From: Oxalobacteraceae bacterium
Lineage (GTDB): Bacteria; Pseudomonadota; Gammaproteobacteria; Burkholderiales; Burkholderiaceae_D
Direction of reading: 5' to 3'
Assembly: GCA_021298555.1 (NCBI GenBank)
Contig: JAJTGE010000020.1
Location: 1-43,708, forward strand
DNA: 43,708 bases
Made by a program: the position numbers and the translations under genes. The notes below the pieces were generated by a model, which searched no databases, was not told the origin of the DNA, and saw only the letters and a list, made by a program, of their open reading frames with translations. Position 1 is the stretch's first letter. Each line of letters opens with the position of its first letter. This document shows, piece after piece, positions 20,168-29,604 of this stretch.

Positions 20168-21040
20168 GTGTCAGTTAAACATCCTATCGTTGCGATCACT
20201 GGCTCATCTGGTGCTGGTACTACGACGGTCATGAAAAGCTTTCAGCATATTTTTCGCCGTGAACAAATTCGCGCGCAGATACTCGAAGGCGATTCTATGC
20301 ACCGCTACAACCGCTTGGAGATGCGCGAAGCCTTAAAGCAGCAGCAAGCAGCGGGTAACGACTCATTTAGCCATTTCAGCCCTGATGCAAATATTTTGGG
20401 TGAGTTGGCAAACACCTTTAAGATCTTTGGTGAAACAGGCGCTGGTCGGGTACGTAAATACATACATGATGATGGTGAAGCCGCAGAATTTGGCCAAGAC
20501 CCAGGTACCTTCACCCCATGGAAAGATATGGATGCAGGTGCTGAACTTTTGTTTTATGAAGGCCTGCATGGTGGTTATGTAGGTGATGATGCGGATGTAG
20601 CGCGCCATGTCGATTTGCTGGTTGGTGTGGTGCCCATCATTAATCTTGAGTGGATACAAAAGCTACATCGCGATCAAAATATGCGCGGCTATTCGCAAGA
20701 TGCTGTGATGGATACGATATTGCGCCGTATGCCGGACTACACGCGGCATATCTGCCCACAGTTTTCACGAACGCACGTAAATTTCCAGCGCGTGCCAACG
20801 GTTGATACGTCGAATCCTTTCATTGCTAAAGATATTCCTAGTGCCGATGAAAGTATGGTGGTGATTCGCTTTGCAAATCCCAAGGGCATTGATTTTCCGT
20901 ATCTGCTGTCCATGATAGAAAACTCGTGGATGACACGTCCTAATACGTTTGTTATACCCGGCGGAAAAATGGGATTGGCTATGCAGTTAATTTTTACACC
21001 GATGATTTTGCGTTTAATGGACAGAAAGAAGCGCGCATGA
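20168..21040 (+). CDS. cbbP: Phosphoribulokinase
   Basis: Phosphorylates ribulose-5-phosphate to ribulose-1,5-bisphosphate, the step that feeds RuBisCO. 290 residues, the short bacterial octameric type. Walker A-like [12 protein letters not shown] is at residues 10-21. [25 protein letters not shown] and [21 protein letters not shown] carry the catalytic and substrate residues. The start is GTG 20168 after CGGAG. The stop overlaps the transketolase start (ATGA), so the two are translationally coupled. Confidence 0.97.
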   Translation: MSVKHPIVAITGSSGAGTTTVMKSFQHIFRREQIRAQILEGDSMHRYNRLEMREALKQQQAAGNDSFSHFSPDANILGELANTFKIFGETGAGRVRKYIHDDGEAAEFGQDPGTFTPWKDMDAGAELLFYEGLHGGYVGDDADVARHVDLLVGVVPIINLEWIQKLHRDQNMRGYSQDAVMDTILRRMPDYTRHICPQFSRTHVNFQRVPTVDTSNPFIAKDIPSADESMVVIRFANPKGIDFPYLLSMIENSWMTRPNTFVIPGGKMGLAMQLIFTPMILRLMDRKKRA

Positions 21041-23031
21041 AAAACGCACAATCAAGTACACGTGAGTTAGCTAATGCGATTCGTTTTCTCGCCATTGATG
21101 CAGTCAATAAAGCAAAGTCAGGCCACCCAGGCGCGCCCATGGGCATGGCTGATATTGCTGAGGTGTTATGGCGCCATCATTTAAAACATAATCCGGGTAA
21201 TCCGCATTGGACAGATCGTGATCGTTTTGTATTATCGAATGGTCATGGCTCTATGCTGCTGTATGCATTACTGCATTTGTCGGGCTACGATTTGTCTATT
21301 GACGATATTAAAGAGTTTCGCCAGTTGCACAGTAAAACACCGGGCCATCCTGAAGTGGATATCACACCCGGAGTAGAAACCACCACCGGTCCGCTGGGCC
21401 AGGGTTTAGCAAACGGTGTGGGTATGGCACTCGCAGAAAAAATTCTTGCTCGTCGTTTTAATCGTGATGGTCACACTATTATTGATCACCGTACCTGGGT
21501 GTTTTTAGGTGATGGGTGTTTGATGGAAGGCGTAAGTCACGAAGTGTGTTCGTTAGCGGGTGTGTGGGGCTTAGACAAACTCACCTGCTTTTATGACGAC
21601 AATGGCATCTCTATTGATGGCCATGTTGAAGGTTGGTTTAAAGACGACACTGCGGCACGTTTCCGTGCGTATGGCTGGCATGTGATTGGCCCGATAGATG
21701 GCCATGATGCAGCAGCGATTAATGGCGCTATCGAAGAAGCCAAACACACCACGGGTAAACCCAGCATGATTATCTGCCGCACGCAGATAGGTTGGGGCTC
21801 GCCGAATATGGTGGGCACGCATGATGTGCACGGCGCACCGTTGGGTGACAAAGAAACCGAGGCTACACGTGCAGCACTCAATTGGCCGCACGCGCCGTTT
21901 GTAATTCCCGAATCGATTCAATCTGCATGGAATGCTAACGCCAGCGGTATAGCTCACGAAGCAAAATGGCAGCACGCGTTTACGTCGTATGCCAAGGCGC
22001 ATCCAGAGTTGGCTGCTGAATTTACCCGCGTAAGCCACCGTGAATTACCGGTGGATTGGTCTGACGTTAAAGCATCACTCTTCAGTTTAGCCCAGGGTAT
22101 TACAGCAGCCACAGCAACACGTAAATCGAGTCAGCAAATGCTGGATTTGTTGGTTGCTGGTGTGCCTGAATTATTAGGCGGCTCGGCTGACTTAACAGGA
22201 TCGAATCTCACCGCAGGTAAGACTAGTCGTGCATGGCATAGCAACAAAGATAGTGATGCCAATTACATCTCGTATGGCGTGCGTGAATTTGGTATGACCG
22301 CCATTATGAACGGCGCTGTGCTGCATGGTGGTTTGATTCCGTATGGCGGCACGTTTGCGGTGTTCTCAGATTATTCTCGCAATGGCATACGCATGAGCTC
22401 GCTTATGAAGCAGCGCGTGGTGCATGTGCTGACGCATGATTCCATAGGTTTGGGTGAAGATGGCCCTACGCATCAACCGATAGAACATGCAGCGAGTTTG
22501 CGCTTAATACCCGGTTTGGATGTATGGCGTCCGTGCGATGGCATGGAAACTGCGGTTGCCTGGGCATGCTCACTTGAACGTCACGATGGTCCATCGGCTT
22601 TACTACTCTCGCGTCAGAATTTGCCGCAACTATCCAATGCGATATCTGCAGAGTCGATAGCTAAAGGTGGTTATGTGTTGTCGGATAGTGAGCAAGCACC
22701 CGAAGCCGTACTCATTGCTACCGGCTCAGAAGTAATGATCGCTATCGAAGCTCAAAAAACGTTACGTGAACACGGTCGTCATGTGCGTGTGGTGTCTATG
22801 CCGTGTACTGCCCGCTTTGATGCGCAGCCTTTGGTATGGCAACAGCAAGTTTTACCTGAAGGCGTAAAACGTATTGCGATAGAAGCAGGGCATCCTGATT
22901 TTTGGCGTAAATACGTAGGTTTGGCGGGTCATGTGATTGGCGTCGCGCGCTTTGGCGAATCCGCACCCGCGCCGCAGGTGTATGACGCGTTTGGTATCAC
23001 AGCAGGACAATTAATCGCAGCGGTCGGATAA
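21037..23031 (+). CDS. cbbT: Transketolase
   Basis: Thiamine-diphosphate enzyme that moves two-carbon units in the regeneration phase. 664 residues, full length. [19 protein letters not shown] near the N-terminus, [14 protein letters not shown], the TPP/Mg site [13 protein letters not shown], the aminopyrimidine region with [15 protein letters not shown], and the pyrimidine domain with [14 protein letters not shown] are all intact. It overlaps prk by four bases and is followed after ten bases by cbbZ. Confidence 0.97.
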   Translation: MKNAQSSTRELANAIRFLAIDAVNKAKSGHPGAPMGMADIAEVLWRHHLKHNPGNPHWTDRDRFVLSNGHGSMLLYALLHLSGYDLSIDDIKEFRQLHSKTPGHPEVDITPGVETTTGPLGQGLANGVGMALAEKILARRFNRDGHTIIDHRTWVFLGDGCLMEGVSHEVCSLAGVWGLDKLTCFYDDNGISIDGHVEGWFKDDTAARFRAYGWHVIGPIDGHDAAAINGAIEEAKHTTGKPSMIICRTQIGWGSPNMVGTHDVHGAPLGDKETEATRAALNWPHAPFVIPESIQSAWNANASGIAHEAKWQHAFTSYAKAHPELAAEFTRVSHRELPVDWSDVKASLFSLAQGITAATATRKSSQQMLDLLVAGVPELLGGSADLTGSNLTAGKTSRAWHSNKDSDANYISYGVREFGMTAIMNGAVLHGGLIPYGGTFAVFSDYSRNGIRMSSLMKQRVVHVLTHDSIGLGEDGPTHQPIEHAASLRLIPGLDVWRPCDGMETAVAWACSLERHDGPSALLLSRQNLPQLSNAISAESIAKGGYVLSDSEQAPEAVLIATGSEVMIAIEAQKTLREHGRHVRVVSMPCTARFDAQPLVWQQQVLPEGVKRIAIEAGHPDFWRKYVGLAGHVIGVARFGESAPAPQVYDAFGITAGQLIAAVG

Positions 23032-23041
23032 GGGAGTAACC

Positions 23042-23794
23042 ATGGCTTTAGTAATGTATGACTTAGATGGCACGCTGTTAGATACGGCCGACGAAATTGC
23101 CGAGGCAGTCAATCTCACGTTAAAAGAATTTGGTCTGGAAAGCGTATCGGTAGATCAGGTACGTAATTGGATAGGCCATGGCACAGGTTGGTTAATGAAA
23201 CGTGCTTGGGAAGAGCAGCAGGGTCCTGCGGATGCCAACTGGGATAAGGTGATGCAGCGCTTTATACATCATTATGAAGCCACTGCAGGCACCACTAGCA
23301 CACCGTTTCCCCATGTATTAGAGACACTGCGCAAAGCGCGTGACTATGGTGTGAAGCAAGCCGTTGTTACTAATAAAGAGCGACGCTTTGCTGATCGTAT
23401 TTTGCAAAAGCACGGCTTGATGGATCAGTTTGATTTAATCGTTTGCGGTGATTCACTCAGCGTTAAAAAACCCAACCCCGGCATGATTAATCATTGCCTA
23501 GATACCTTGGGTGTGACGAATGGAGAATCACTGTTCATAGGCGACTCAGAAATCGATGTGTCTACTGCCAAAGCTGCAGGTGTGCTGTGTTGGGCTGTGC
23601 CGTATGGCTATAACTTGGGCCGTCCAATTGCGGATGCGCCGGCGCGCGTAAATACGCGGGCGAAGCTTTTTTACGCAAACTCGTTGAAGCGGCTATTGAG
23701 CAGTACCCTGATATTCCAGTTTGTATGCATCAAGACCATGGCGCATCTCCTGCGGTATGTCAGGGTTCGATACGCAGTGGATTTTCTAGTGTGA
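23042..23794 (+). pseudogene. cbbZ: Phosphoglycolate phosphatase, C-terminus lost by fusion to cbbA
   Basis: HAD-family enzyme that removes the phosphoglycolate made by RuBisCO oxygenation. The first 199 or so residues are normal: nucleophile motif YDLDGTLLDTADEI (Asp7, Asp9), VVTNK for motif II, and SLSVKKPNPGMI and FIGDSEIDVSTAKAAGV for motifs III and IV. After about PIADA (near 23636) the reading frame runs into the aldolase gene in the wrong frame and adds about 50 unrelated residues up to 23794. The catalytic motifs are all before the break, so a partly active product is possible, but the normal last 20-25 residues are missing. ATG 23042 follows GGGAG. Confidence 0.85.
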
Positions 23795-24552
23795 TGATGG
23801 ATGGTTCGCTCAAAGAAGATGCCAAGACACCAGCTAGCTATGAGTACAACGTTGAGGTTACGCGTCGCGTAGTTGAAATGGCGCATGCAGTCGGCGTGTC
23901 AGTAGAAGGCGAGTTGGGATGTTTGGGTTCGCTGGAAACCGGCCAGGCAGGTGAAGAAGATGGCGTGGGTGCTGAAGGCACGTTGGATCATTCACAATTA
24001 CTGACCGACCCAGACGAAGCCGCACAATTTGTCGCCGCGACTGATGTGGATGCCTTGGCAATTGCCATTGGTACCAGTCACGGTGCGTATAAATTTAGCC
24101 GCCCACCTACCGGCGATATTTTAGCGATTGATCGTATTAAAGCTATACACAAGCGCATACCGAACACACACTTGGTGATGCATGGTTCGTCGTCAGTGCC
24201 GCAAGAATATCTGGAGATGATCCGTCAGTACGGCGGCGACATTAAAGAAACCTATGGCGTACCTGTGCAAGAGATTGTTGAAGGTATTAAGCATGGCGTT
24301 CGCAAAATTAATATAGATACCGACATACGTTTAGCGATGACTGCCGCTATGCGCAAAGCGATGGCGGATAAGCCCGATGAATTTGATCCACGCGCGTTTT
24401 TGAAAGCCGCTACTGCCGCTGCTAAAAAAGTGGTGAAGGATAGATTTGAATCATTTGGTTGCGCAGGTCAGGCGTCCAAGATGAAAGCCATGCATTTGGA
24501 TCATATGGCGGGTCTGTATCAAAAGGGTACTTTGCGAGCCAAGGTTCACTAA
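23641..24552 (+). pseudogene. cbbA: Class II fructose-bisphosphate aldolase, N-terminus missing
   Basis: Joins dihydroxyacetone phosphate to glyceraldehyde-3-phosphate (or erythrose-4-phosphate) in the Calvin cycle. From 23641 the frame reads [20 protein letters not shown], then [13 protein letters not shown] (zinc-binding/catalytic HxDH), [32 protein letters not shown] and [10 protein letters not shown], all typical of CbbA-type aldolases. The first ~51 residues of the family (the MALISLRQLLDHAAE...QASA part) are absent because the sequence is joined to cbbZ. The frame has no start before ATG 23725, which has no ribosome binding site and would remove still more of the barrel. I expect no functional aldolase from this copy unless the junction is a sequencing or assembly error. 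Confidence 0.85.
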
Positions 24553-24603
24553 GAACCTTTCTTGTCTAGCCGCTTGCGGTGTTTTTTACGTATAGATAAT
24601 CAC

Positions 24604-25287
24604 ATGATCATTCCGGGCCAACACCGTTGCGTACTGTTTGATGTCGATGGCACGATAGCCGAAACAGAAGGACAGGCTCATCTTCCAGCGTTTAATCGTG
24701 CGTTGGAAGAAGCGGGCTTGCCCTGGCGCTGGACGCATGCAGATTACAAGCGCCTGCTTAAAACGGCGGGTGGTTTCGAGCGACTATTGCGCTATGCCGA
24801 AGAAACCGGTAACGATACTGGCGCATTACGTCATCTGTTAGCTAGTGTTCATAAAAACAAAAACAAACACTTTGCTGAAATCCTCGCCTCGGGAGCGGTT
24901 GCACCTCGTGCAGGTTTTGCGGAACTGATTCATAGCCTCACTCGCAGCAACATACGCTGGGCAGTAGTGACCACCACTAGCCGATCCAACTGGGATGCAC
25001 TGTGGAATTTTTCACTTTCACCTTTAGAGCTGCCAGTGCCTGAGGTAATCGTTGTCGGTGATGATGTGCAAGTAAAAAAACCAGATCCTGAAGCATACCT
25101 TTTAGCGTTACAGCGGCTTGGGTTAGCTGCCCATGATTGTTGCGCGATTGAAGATTCTCGTAATGGCTTATTGGCTGCCGGTGGCGCGGGCTTGGCTGTG
25201 GCTATCGTACGCAGCGAGTTTTTTGCAGATGAATCGTTTGATGGCGCGGCGGTGGTGGTGAATGAGCTGACCGAGTTGGTGGTTTAA
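24604..25287 (+). CDS. cbbY: CbbY, HAD-family sugar-phosphate phosphatase
   Basis: In the family, CbbY-type enzymes remove misfire products of red-type RuBisCO such as xylulose-1,5-bisphosphate. From ATG 24604 the product has 227 residues: nucleophile motif VLFDVDGTIAETEGQAH (Asp13, Asp15), motif II VVTTTSRSNWDAL, motif III GDDVQVKKPDPEAYL and motif IV CCAIEDSRNGLLAA. The helical cap with WRWTHADYKRLLKTAGGFERL is CbbY-like. A TTG at 24562 is in frame, but it adds residues not expected for the family. It lies 51 bases after the damaged cbbA and ends the cbb operon. Confidence 0.9.
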   Translation: MIIPGQHRCVLFDVDGTIAETEGQAHLPAFNRALEEAGLPWRWTHADYKRLLKTAGGFERLLRYAEETGNDTGALRHLLASVHKNKNKHFAEILASGAVAPRAGFAELIHSLTRSNIRWAVVTTTSRSNWDALWNFSLSPLELPVPEVIVVGDDVQVKKPDPEAYLLALQRLGLAAHDCCAIEDSRNGLLAAGGAGLAVAIVRSEFFADESFDGAAVVVNELTELVV

Positions 25288-25417
25288 TTACTTTCGCGAT
25301 CTATACCTCAAGGCTTCATCAGCCTTCAACTTTTCCTCCTGCCGCAATATGCCGGCAAAATCGTATGCCTATTCTGTCATTGGTAAATACTGCGCCAGAC
25401 CGTAAACTATTCATGTG

Positions 25418-25438
25418 AAAGGCATATTGGCCTTTTTT
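25418..25438 (+). terminator. Small intrinsic-terminator-like hairpin after cbbY
   Basis: AAAGGC-atattg-GCCTTT followed by TTT (25418-25438) can end transcription of the cbb operon about 130 bases after the cbbY stop. The stem is only six base pairs, so the call is modest. The remaining 25288-25481 stretch shows no gene. Confidence 0.4.
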
Positions 25439-25481
25439 ACATCAACGACACCTTATCCATTGAACTGCTTGTGACGCGGCC

Positions 25482-25835
25482 ATGACGCCCGAGATCATTG
25501 CAAAATTAGACCCTGCAACGGCGGACGCGATGCGTACGTTTGAAGATAAGGTTTCTGTGCGCAGTGATTTTGCGGGTCTGATTCTATTTGGCAGTCGAGC
25601 TAGAAATACCCATCGTGCAGATAGCGACGCAGATGTTGTTGTGCTATTGCGCGGATCACCCGGAAAGTTTATTGCTACTAAATTTGCGATGGATGATTTG
25701 GCATATGACGTGCTGTTGGATACAGGCATTCGTATACAGCCGTTACCCGTATGGGAGTCTGAATGGAATCAGCCGGAAACTTACTCTAATCCTTGGCTTT
25801 TAAAAAACATTGCGAACGAAGGAATTCGTCTGTGA
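25482..25835 (+). CDS. MNT-family nucleotidyltransferase (minimal nucleotidyltransferase of an HEPN-MNT type pair)
   Basis: A 117-residue minimal nucleotidyltransferase. FGSRARNTHRADSDADVVVLL holds Gly37-Ser38 and the metal-binding Asp49/Asp51 of the GSx10DxD signature. MNT proteins are usually the antitoxin of HEPN-MNT systems, adding nucleotides to the HEPN ribonuclease. The next reading frame starts at GTG 25832, overlapping the MNT stop (GTGA), as expected for such a pair, but it stops after 15 codons. The gene therefore looks like an orphan or relic. No clear ribosome binding site precedes ATG 25482. Confidence 0.75.
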   Translation: MTPEIIAKLDPATADAMRTFEDKVSVRSDFAGLILFGSRARNTHRADSDADVVVLLRGSPGKFIATKFAMDDLAYDVLLDTGIRIQPLPVWESEWNQPETYSNPWLLKNIANEGIRL

Positions 25836-25879
25836 CAGCGGATGGGTTACTCAATAGACTCATCGATAAATGTCACTAA
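25832..25879 (+). pseudogene. 15-codon stub where the HEPN partner gene should be
   Basis: GTG 25832 overlaps the MNT stop by four bases and reads MTADGLLNRLIDKCH before TAA at 25877-25879. A coupled HEPN gene often follows an MNT gene in just this position. The 15 residues are too few to prove HEPN homology. The rest of the gap up to 26056 does not continue a partner gene in any frame I can follow. Confidence 0.35.
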
Positions 25880-25990
25880 GTGTCACCTACCGGTGAGTGC
25901 GAAGTTTTTGGAAGTTTGGGGACGTACCAACCATTTGGCAAGACAGGTTTTGAGGTTGGGACGAGAGACTGATGGGCTTCTGAGTTAATT

Positions 25991-26047
25991 GTAACACTAA
26001 AAATACACGATAACAAAATTATAGTTAAGGTGCATTTTTAGTGTTAC
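25991..26047. promoter_or_regulatory. Long inverted-repeat operator of the AbiE-like pair
   Basis: Arms gtaacactaaaaatacac (25991-26008) and gtgcatttttagtgttac (26030-26047) are inverted copies with one mismatch in 18. The 21-base spacer contains an AT-rich stretch with TATAGT at 26020-26025, a possible -10 box. The repeat ends ten bases before the start of the AbiEi-like gene. AbiEi antitoxins are known to repress their own promoter through inverted repeats, which fits this layout. Confidence 0.7.
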
Positions 26048-26056
26048 CATTGGCGA

Positions 26057-27034
26057 ATGGATGCCCAACTTCAAACCTATCTGCGCGACGTTCTTGGCAA
26101 AGCTATTGCTGATGTTAAGCCCTGTGTTGAAGCAGACCGACTGCCCTATTTTCTGCAAGACGAATTCAATTTTCTGTCTGCGCGCATTGCAGGTACTGGG
26201 GTTGTGCTGGCAATCCCCAAGCCTCAGGCAAATCCCTCACTCAAAACTATTCGAGCTCAATTAGCGCGCGCTGAAGCTGAGCTCGGACACCCTGTGGCCT
26301 ACTGCCCACCAGCGCTCGCATCATATGAACGACGAAATCTTATAGAGCAAAAGCAGGCATTTATTGTGGCGGGCAATCAGATGTATTTGCCCGATATGGG
26401 CATTGATCTTCGCGAGTACTTTAGTAAAGCAAGAACAAAAAATGTCGACGTATTTAGTCCTTCAACACAAGCAATTCTTATTTGGTTATTGCTAAATCAC
26501 CCAGTTCAGCAGCAATGGTTTGCAAGCGATGTCGGAACGCCTTTGGGATATTCGCTAATGACGGCTAACAGAGCCATACGCGAATTAGAAAGCGCTGAGC
26601 TAGTTGAGAGCGAGATGAATGGGCGTGTTCGAGTTGTAAAATTTTTACGTACCAATGAACAAATTTGGCAAATGGCGCAGCCCTATTTGAAAACACCGGT
26701 TAAACGCAGTGCATGGATAAAGCCGCCGAAAAAAAGTAGTACGTATCGTCTTGCAGGATTGTCTGCACTTGCGCAAAAAAGTAATCTGGCTTCACCTAGT
26801 GAAACTTGCTATGCAATGAGCGGCATAGCGTGGACTAAGCTGCAAAATAAAATAGATCATCTGCCTCAAGCTGTGCCGGGATTGAGTGAGCTGCAATTGT
26901 GGTCGTATCAGCCAGATATGGTTGGCAAATCTAATGCGGTTGATCCGTTATCACTCTGGATTAGCTTGAAAGAAGATGACGATCCCAGAATTAAAATGGC
27001 GCTTGACGAAATGATGAGGGAGATCGTTTGGTAA
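26057..27034 (+). CDS. AbiEi-like antitoxin/autorepressor (winged helix)
   Basis: A 325-residue protein upstream of, and overlapping, an AbiEii-like nucleotidyltransferase. A helix-turn-helix of winged type lies around residues 150-200 (SLMTANRAIRELESAELVESEMNGRVRVVKF), with a longer C-terminal domain (YRLAGLSALAQKSNLASPSETCYAM) that resembles the antitoxin domain of AbiEi proteins. The N-terminal part is less familiar. In AbiE systems this protein represses the promoter and counteracts the toxin. The inverted repeat just upstream is its likely binding site. The family call rests mainly on the pair and the C-terminal pattern. Confidence 0.7.
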   Translation: MDAQLQTYLRDVLGKAIADVKPCVEADRLPYFLQDEFNFLSARIAGTGVVLAIPKPQANPSLKTIRAQLARAEAELGHPVAYCPPALASYERRNLIEQKQAFIVAGNQMYLPDMGIDLREYFSKARTKNVDVFSPSTQAILIWLLLNHPVQQQWFASDVGTPLGYSLMTANRAIRELESAELVESEMNGRVRVVKFLRTNEQIWQMAQPYLKTPVKRSAWIKPPKKSSTYRLAGLSALAQKSNLASPSETCYAMSGIAWTKLQNKIDHLPQAVPGLSELQLWSYQPDMVGKSNAVDPLSLWISLKEDDDPRIKMALDEMMREIVW

Positions 27035-27771
27035 GAGGTTTGCAAATATTTAGCGCTTGGTTTGAAAAATTTACAGATCAATATGTTTTGATAGGCGGTA
27101 CGGCAGCAAGTCTTGTAATGAATACGGCCGGAGTTGAATTTCGACAGACAAAAGACTTCGACATTGTTATTCATATCGAAGTGCTGAAAAGTGAATTCAT
27201 TGCAACATTTTGGGAGTTCATTAAGGCTGGGCGGTATGAAATCAAACTGTCAGGGGTACATGGAAAGCCTTGTTTGTATCGGTTTCAGAAACCCGCGGAT
27301 AACGAATTTCCATACATGATCGAATTATTTGCAAGAGCACCTATCAATTTAGAAATGGCATTTGGTCAAAAGTTAACTCCATTGCGTGCAGAGGACTTGG
27401 CATCAAGTCTTTCTGCAATATTGTTAGATGATGATTACTATAAATTCATTCTAGAAAATAGACGAATTACAGATGGAATTCCTATTATCGCTGAGGTTGG
27501 GTTGATTCCACTCAAGGCGCTGGCTTGGTTGAATCTGAAAGAATCCAAGGAAGCCGGAGAGCAGATCGACTCAAGAGACATTAAAAAACATCTTAATGAT
27601 ATAGAAAATATTTCAGGGTTATTAGCACCGAGTTTCACTGTTGATATTTCTGAAAAAATCGTTAGTGATTTAAGTAGATTTACCAAAGAGCTTAAAAAAC
27701 TGGAAGATTCGAAAAAAAATTATTCGATCTTAACCAATAGGCTAAAGATAACTTATGGACTGCTAAACTAA
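27028..27771 (+). CDS. AbiEii-like nucleotidyltransferase toxin
   Basis: A 247-residue DNA polymerase beta-fold nucleotidyltransferase. VLIGGTAASLVMNTAGVEFRQ followed by TKDFDIVIHI gives a G-G motif at 23-24 and metal-binding Asp43/Asp45, as in AbiEii/COG toxins. LKALAWLNLKESKE and SRDIKKHLNDI in the C-terminal part also fit. It starts at TTG 27028, overlapping the AbiEi-like stop by seven bases, with GAGGGAGA just upstream. No other start is near. AbiEii toxins use GTP and stop growth on phage infection; here the role is inferred from the family. Confidence 0.75.
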   Translation: MVRGLQIFSAWFEKFTDQYVLIGGTAASLVMNTAGVEFRQTKDFDIVIHIEVLKSEFIATFWEFIKAGRYEIKLSGVHGKPCLYRFQKPADNEFPYMIELFARAPINLEMAFGQKLTPLRAEDLASSLSAILLDDDYYKFILENRRITDGIPIIAEVGLIPLKALAWLNLKESKEAGEQIDSRDIKKHLNDIENISGLLAPSFTVDISEKIVSDLSRFTKELKKLEDSKKNYSILTNRLKITYGLLN

Positions 27772-27802
27772 TTTAGTGAACACTGTAAACGACAAAAAAC
27801 AA

Positions 27803-27916
27803 ATGTCCAAAGCGTTCTGGAATGATTTAGATGTCATTCCTGAATTGGATGATGAGTTCTTTGAGCGCGCTGATGAATATCGGGGTGAGAGGCTGATCGA
27901 GCACCCAGTGGACTAG
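27803..27916 (+). pseudogene. BrnA-like antitoxin remnant
   Basis: A 37-codon frame (MSKAFWNDLDVIPELDDE..., then FFERADEYRGERLIEHPVD) starts 31 bases after the AbiEii-like stop. The pattern P-E-L-x-D-E-F-F-x-R-A, then G-x-x-L-I, matches the start of BrnA antitoxins, which then normally continue with a ribbon-helix-helix domain. Here a stop comes directly after, and no BrnT gene precedes it. The gap from 27917 to 28109 shows no gene. It is most likely a relic; expression is doubtful because no ribosome binding site is visible. Confidence 0.45.
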
Positions 27917-28109
27917 CGTACCGTTTTTTAATCTTACTTCTTCTTCAGTAGCTTTTTAATCGTCGCATGGGTCAATTACACGGCCAGTTATTGCTGCCGT
28001 ACCTGCACGGCCTCAAAACTAGCAGGGCCTATTACATCAAATATTCTTAAATCAGGTACCCGCTCAGCATCAAGCGAGTTAAGGTTTTGAAATAACAGGG
28101 TGCTCTTGC

Positions 28110-29403
28110 TTATGCCACAAAGCCTTCTGATTGCTGTTCCCACAAACGCGCATAGTAACCATCAAGAGCTAGTAATTCTTGGTGTGAGCCTTGCTCGAGT
28201 ATGCGTCCATTTTCCATATACACGATGCGATCCATAGCTGTTAGGGTAGACAAGCGATGCGCGATAGCGATCACAGTACGGCCACGTATAACTTCGGCGA
28301 TCGCTTCGGTGATTTGATGCTCGGTGTGCGAATCCAGTGATGATGTCGCCTCATCCATTAACAATATGGGCGCGTCTTTTAACAATGCACGCGCAATGGC
28401 TATGCGTTGCCGCTCACCACCCGACAAATGAGTACCGCGCTCACCGACGATGGCCTCTAAGCCTTGCTCGCGATCGCGTATGAATTCATCGCACTTAGCT
28501 TGTTTAAGTATTTGGTGCAGGCGTTCATCGCTGACATCGCTCGACGCATAGGAGATGTTCTCTCGCAGCGAGCGATGAAACATGGTGGATTCTTGCGGAA
28601 TTTCTGCTACCGATAAATTCAAGCTCGCCAACGAAACGGTTGAAATATCTTGCCCGTCAATGAGTATGCGGCCAGCTTTAAGATTGTATTGGCGTGTGAG
28701 CAGTTTTAAGAGAGTGCTCTTGCCTGAGCCCGATGGCCCGACTAAGCCGATTTTTTCACCGGCGCGTATATGAAAATTAAGATTGCTGAGTACGGGTCGC
28801 GCATCATGATAACTAAACTGCACGCTATCGAATTCAATCATCCCTGAGTGCGCGAGTAAATTGTTAGCTACAGCAGGCTCTTTGATTTCATGCGGGCTTA
28901 ATATGGTGTCGAGCGAGTTAGTTAAGCTGCCGATTTGTTCGAAAAAATTCAATAGCTGCCCGCATAAACCATTCACATTCGCAGCTAATATCGCAGCTAA
29001 CGAAATCATTAAACTGACATCGCCTAGGGTTAATTGATCGAGTGAGTACAGATGGATAGCGTAGGCGATAAAACCTATTTGAAACAGCAACACACCACCA
29101 AACCAAACCTATCCATCCAAATAATTTGAGTGCATTTTTTTGAAGATCGGGCGTTAGGCTGCTGCCACCCTGCAAAAGATCAAAAAGCTGCTTAAGCAGC
29201 AGTGGCTCAAAACCCATCAGTGAAATACCACCTGCCGCAGTTAACACTAGCAGGATGGAACGCAGCGGTCGCTGGCGACACACCAGTTCAAGGTACATGC
29301 GCAGCGGTGAGCGAAGTTCTGAAGTAGGTACAGAGCGGAGCAAACCCTCGCTGGCGGGTAGGCGGGGCGGGGGCGCAAGGGTTGCCGTGGTGGGCTTGGT
29401 CAT
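28110..29403 (-). pseudogene. ABC exporter half-transporter with internal deletion and frameshift
   Basis: The N-terminal part (from 29403) codes for a cytoplasmic tail and the first membrane segment (SILLVLTAAGGISLMGFEPLLLKQLFDLL), then LKLFGWIGLVWW. At about 29093-29100 the true frame changes to one that starts GGVLLFQIGFIAYAIHLYSLD, a late membrane segment. The ATPase follows intact: Walker A GPSGSGKST, signature LSGGERQR, Walker B ILLMDEATSSLD, and IAHRLST. The two parts add up to about 430 residues instead of roughly 580-600, so about 150 residues covering the middle membrane helices are lost together with the frame. Originally probably a lipid or peptide exporter of the MsbA/type I-like group. 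It is unlikely to work now. Confidence 0.8.
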
Positions 29404-29604
29404 TGCGGAATGGTCAGACGATTAGTTTCCAGAGCGAACTTATTATCTCAGGAATTGCCATTCGGAGAATGGTATGGGTAAGTTGGTTGATCGTCTTTAC
29501 ATCTGCGCTATGGATGTTCCAAGTCTAGAGGAGGCGTCAGGGGAAACCCGAGCCATATACGAGGTTTCGTGGTTTCACGAACGCAGCGTGACGCCGGTTA
29601 ACGA

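Noticed and set aside
23042-23794. A true bifunctional phosphatase-aldolase fusion
   Set aside because: The two parts are in different frames, and the aldolase part lacks its first ~50 residues.
27988-28110. A minus-strand open stretch of about 40 codons ending at 27988 with a sequence (SLDAERVPDLRIFDVIGP) that might be the end of a PIN-type protein
   Set aside because: Too short, no start and no conserved acidic residues; could be chance.
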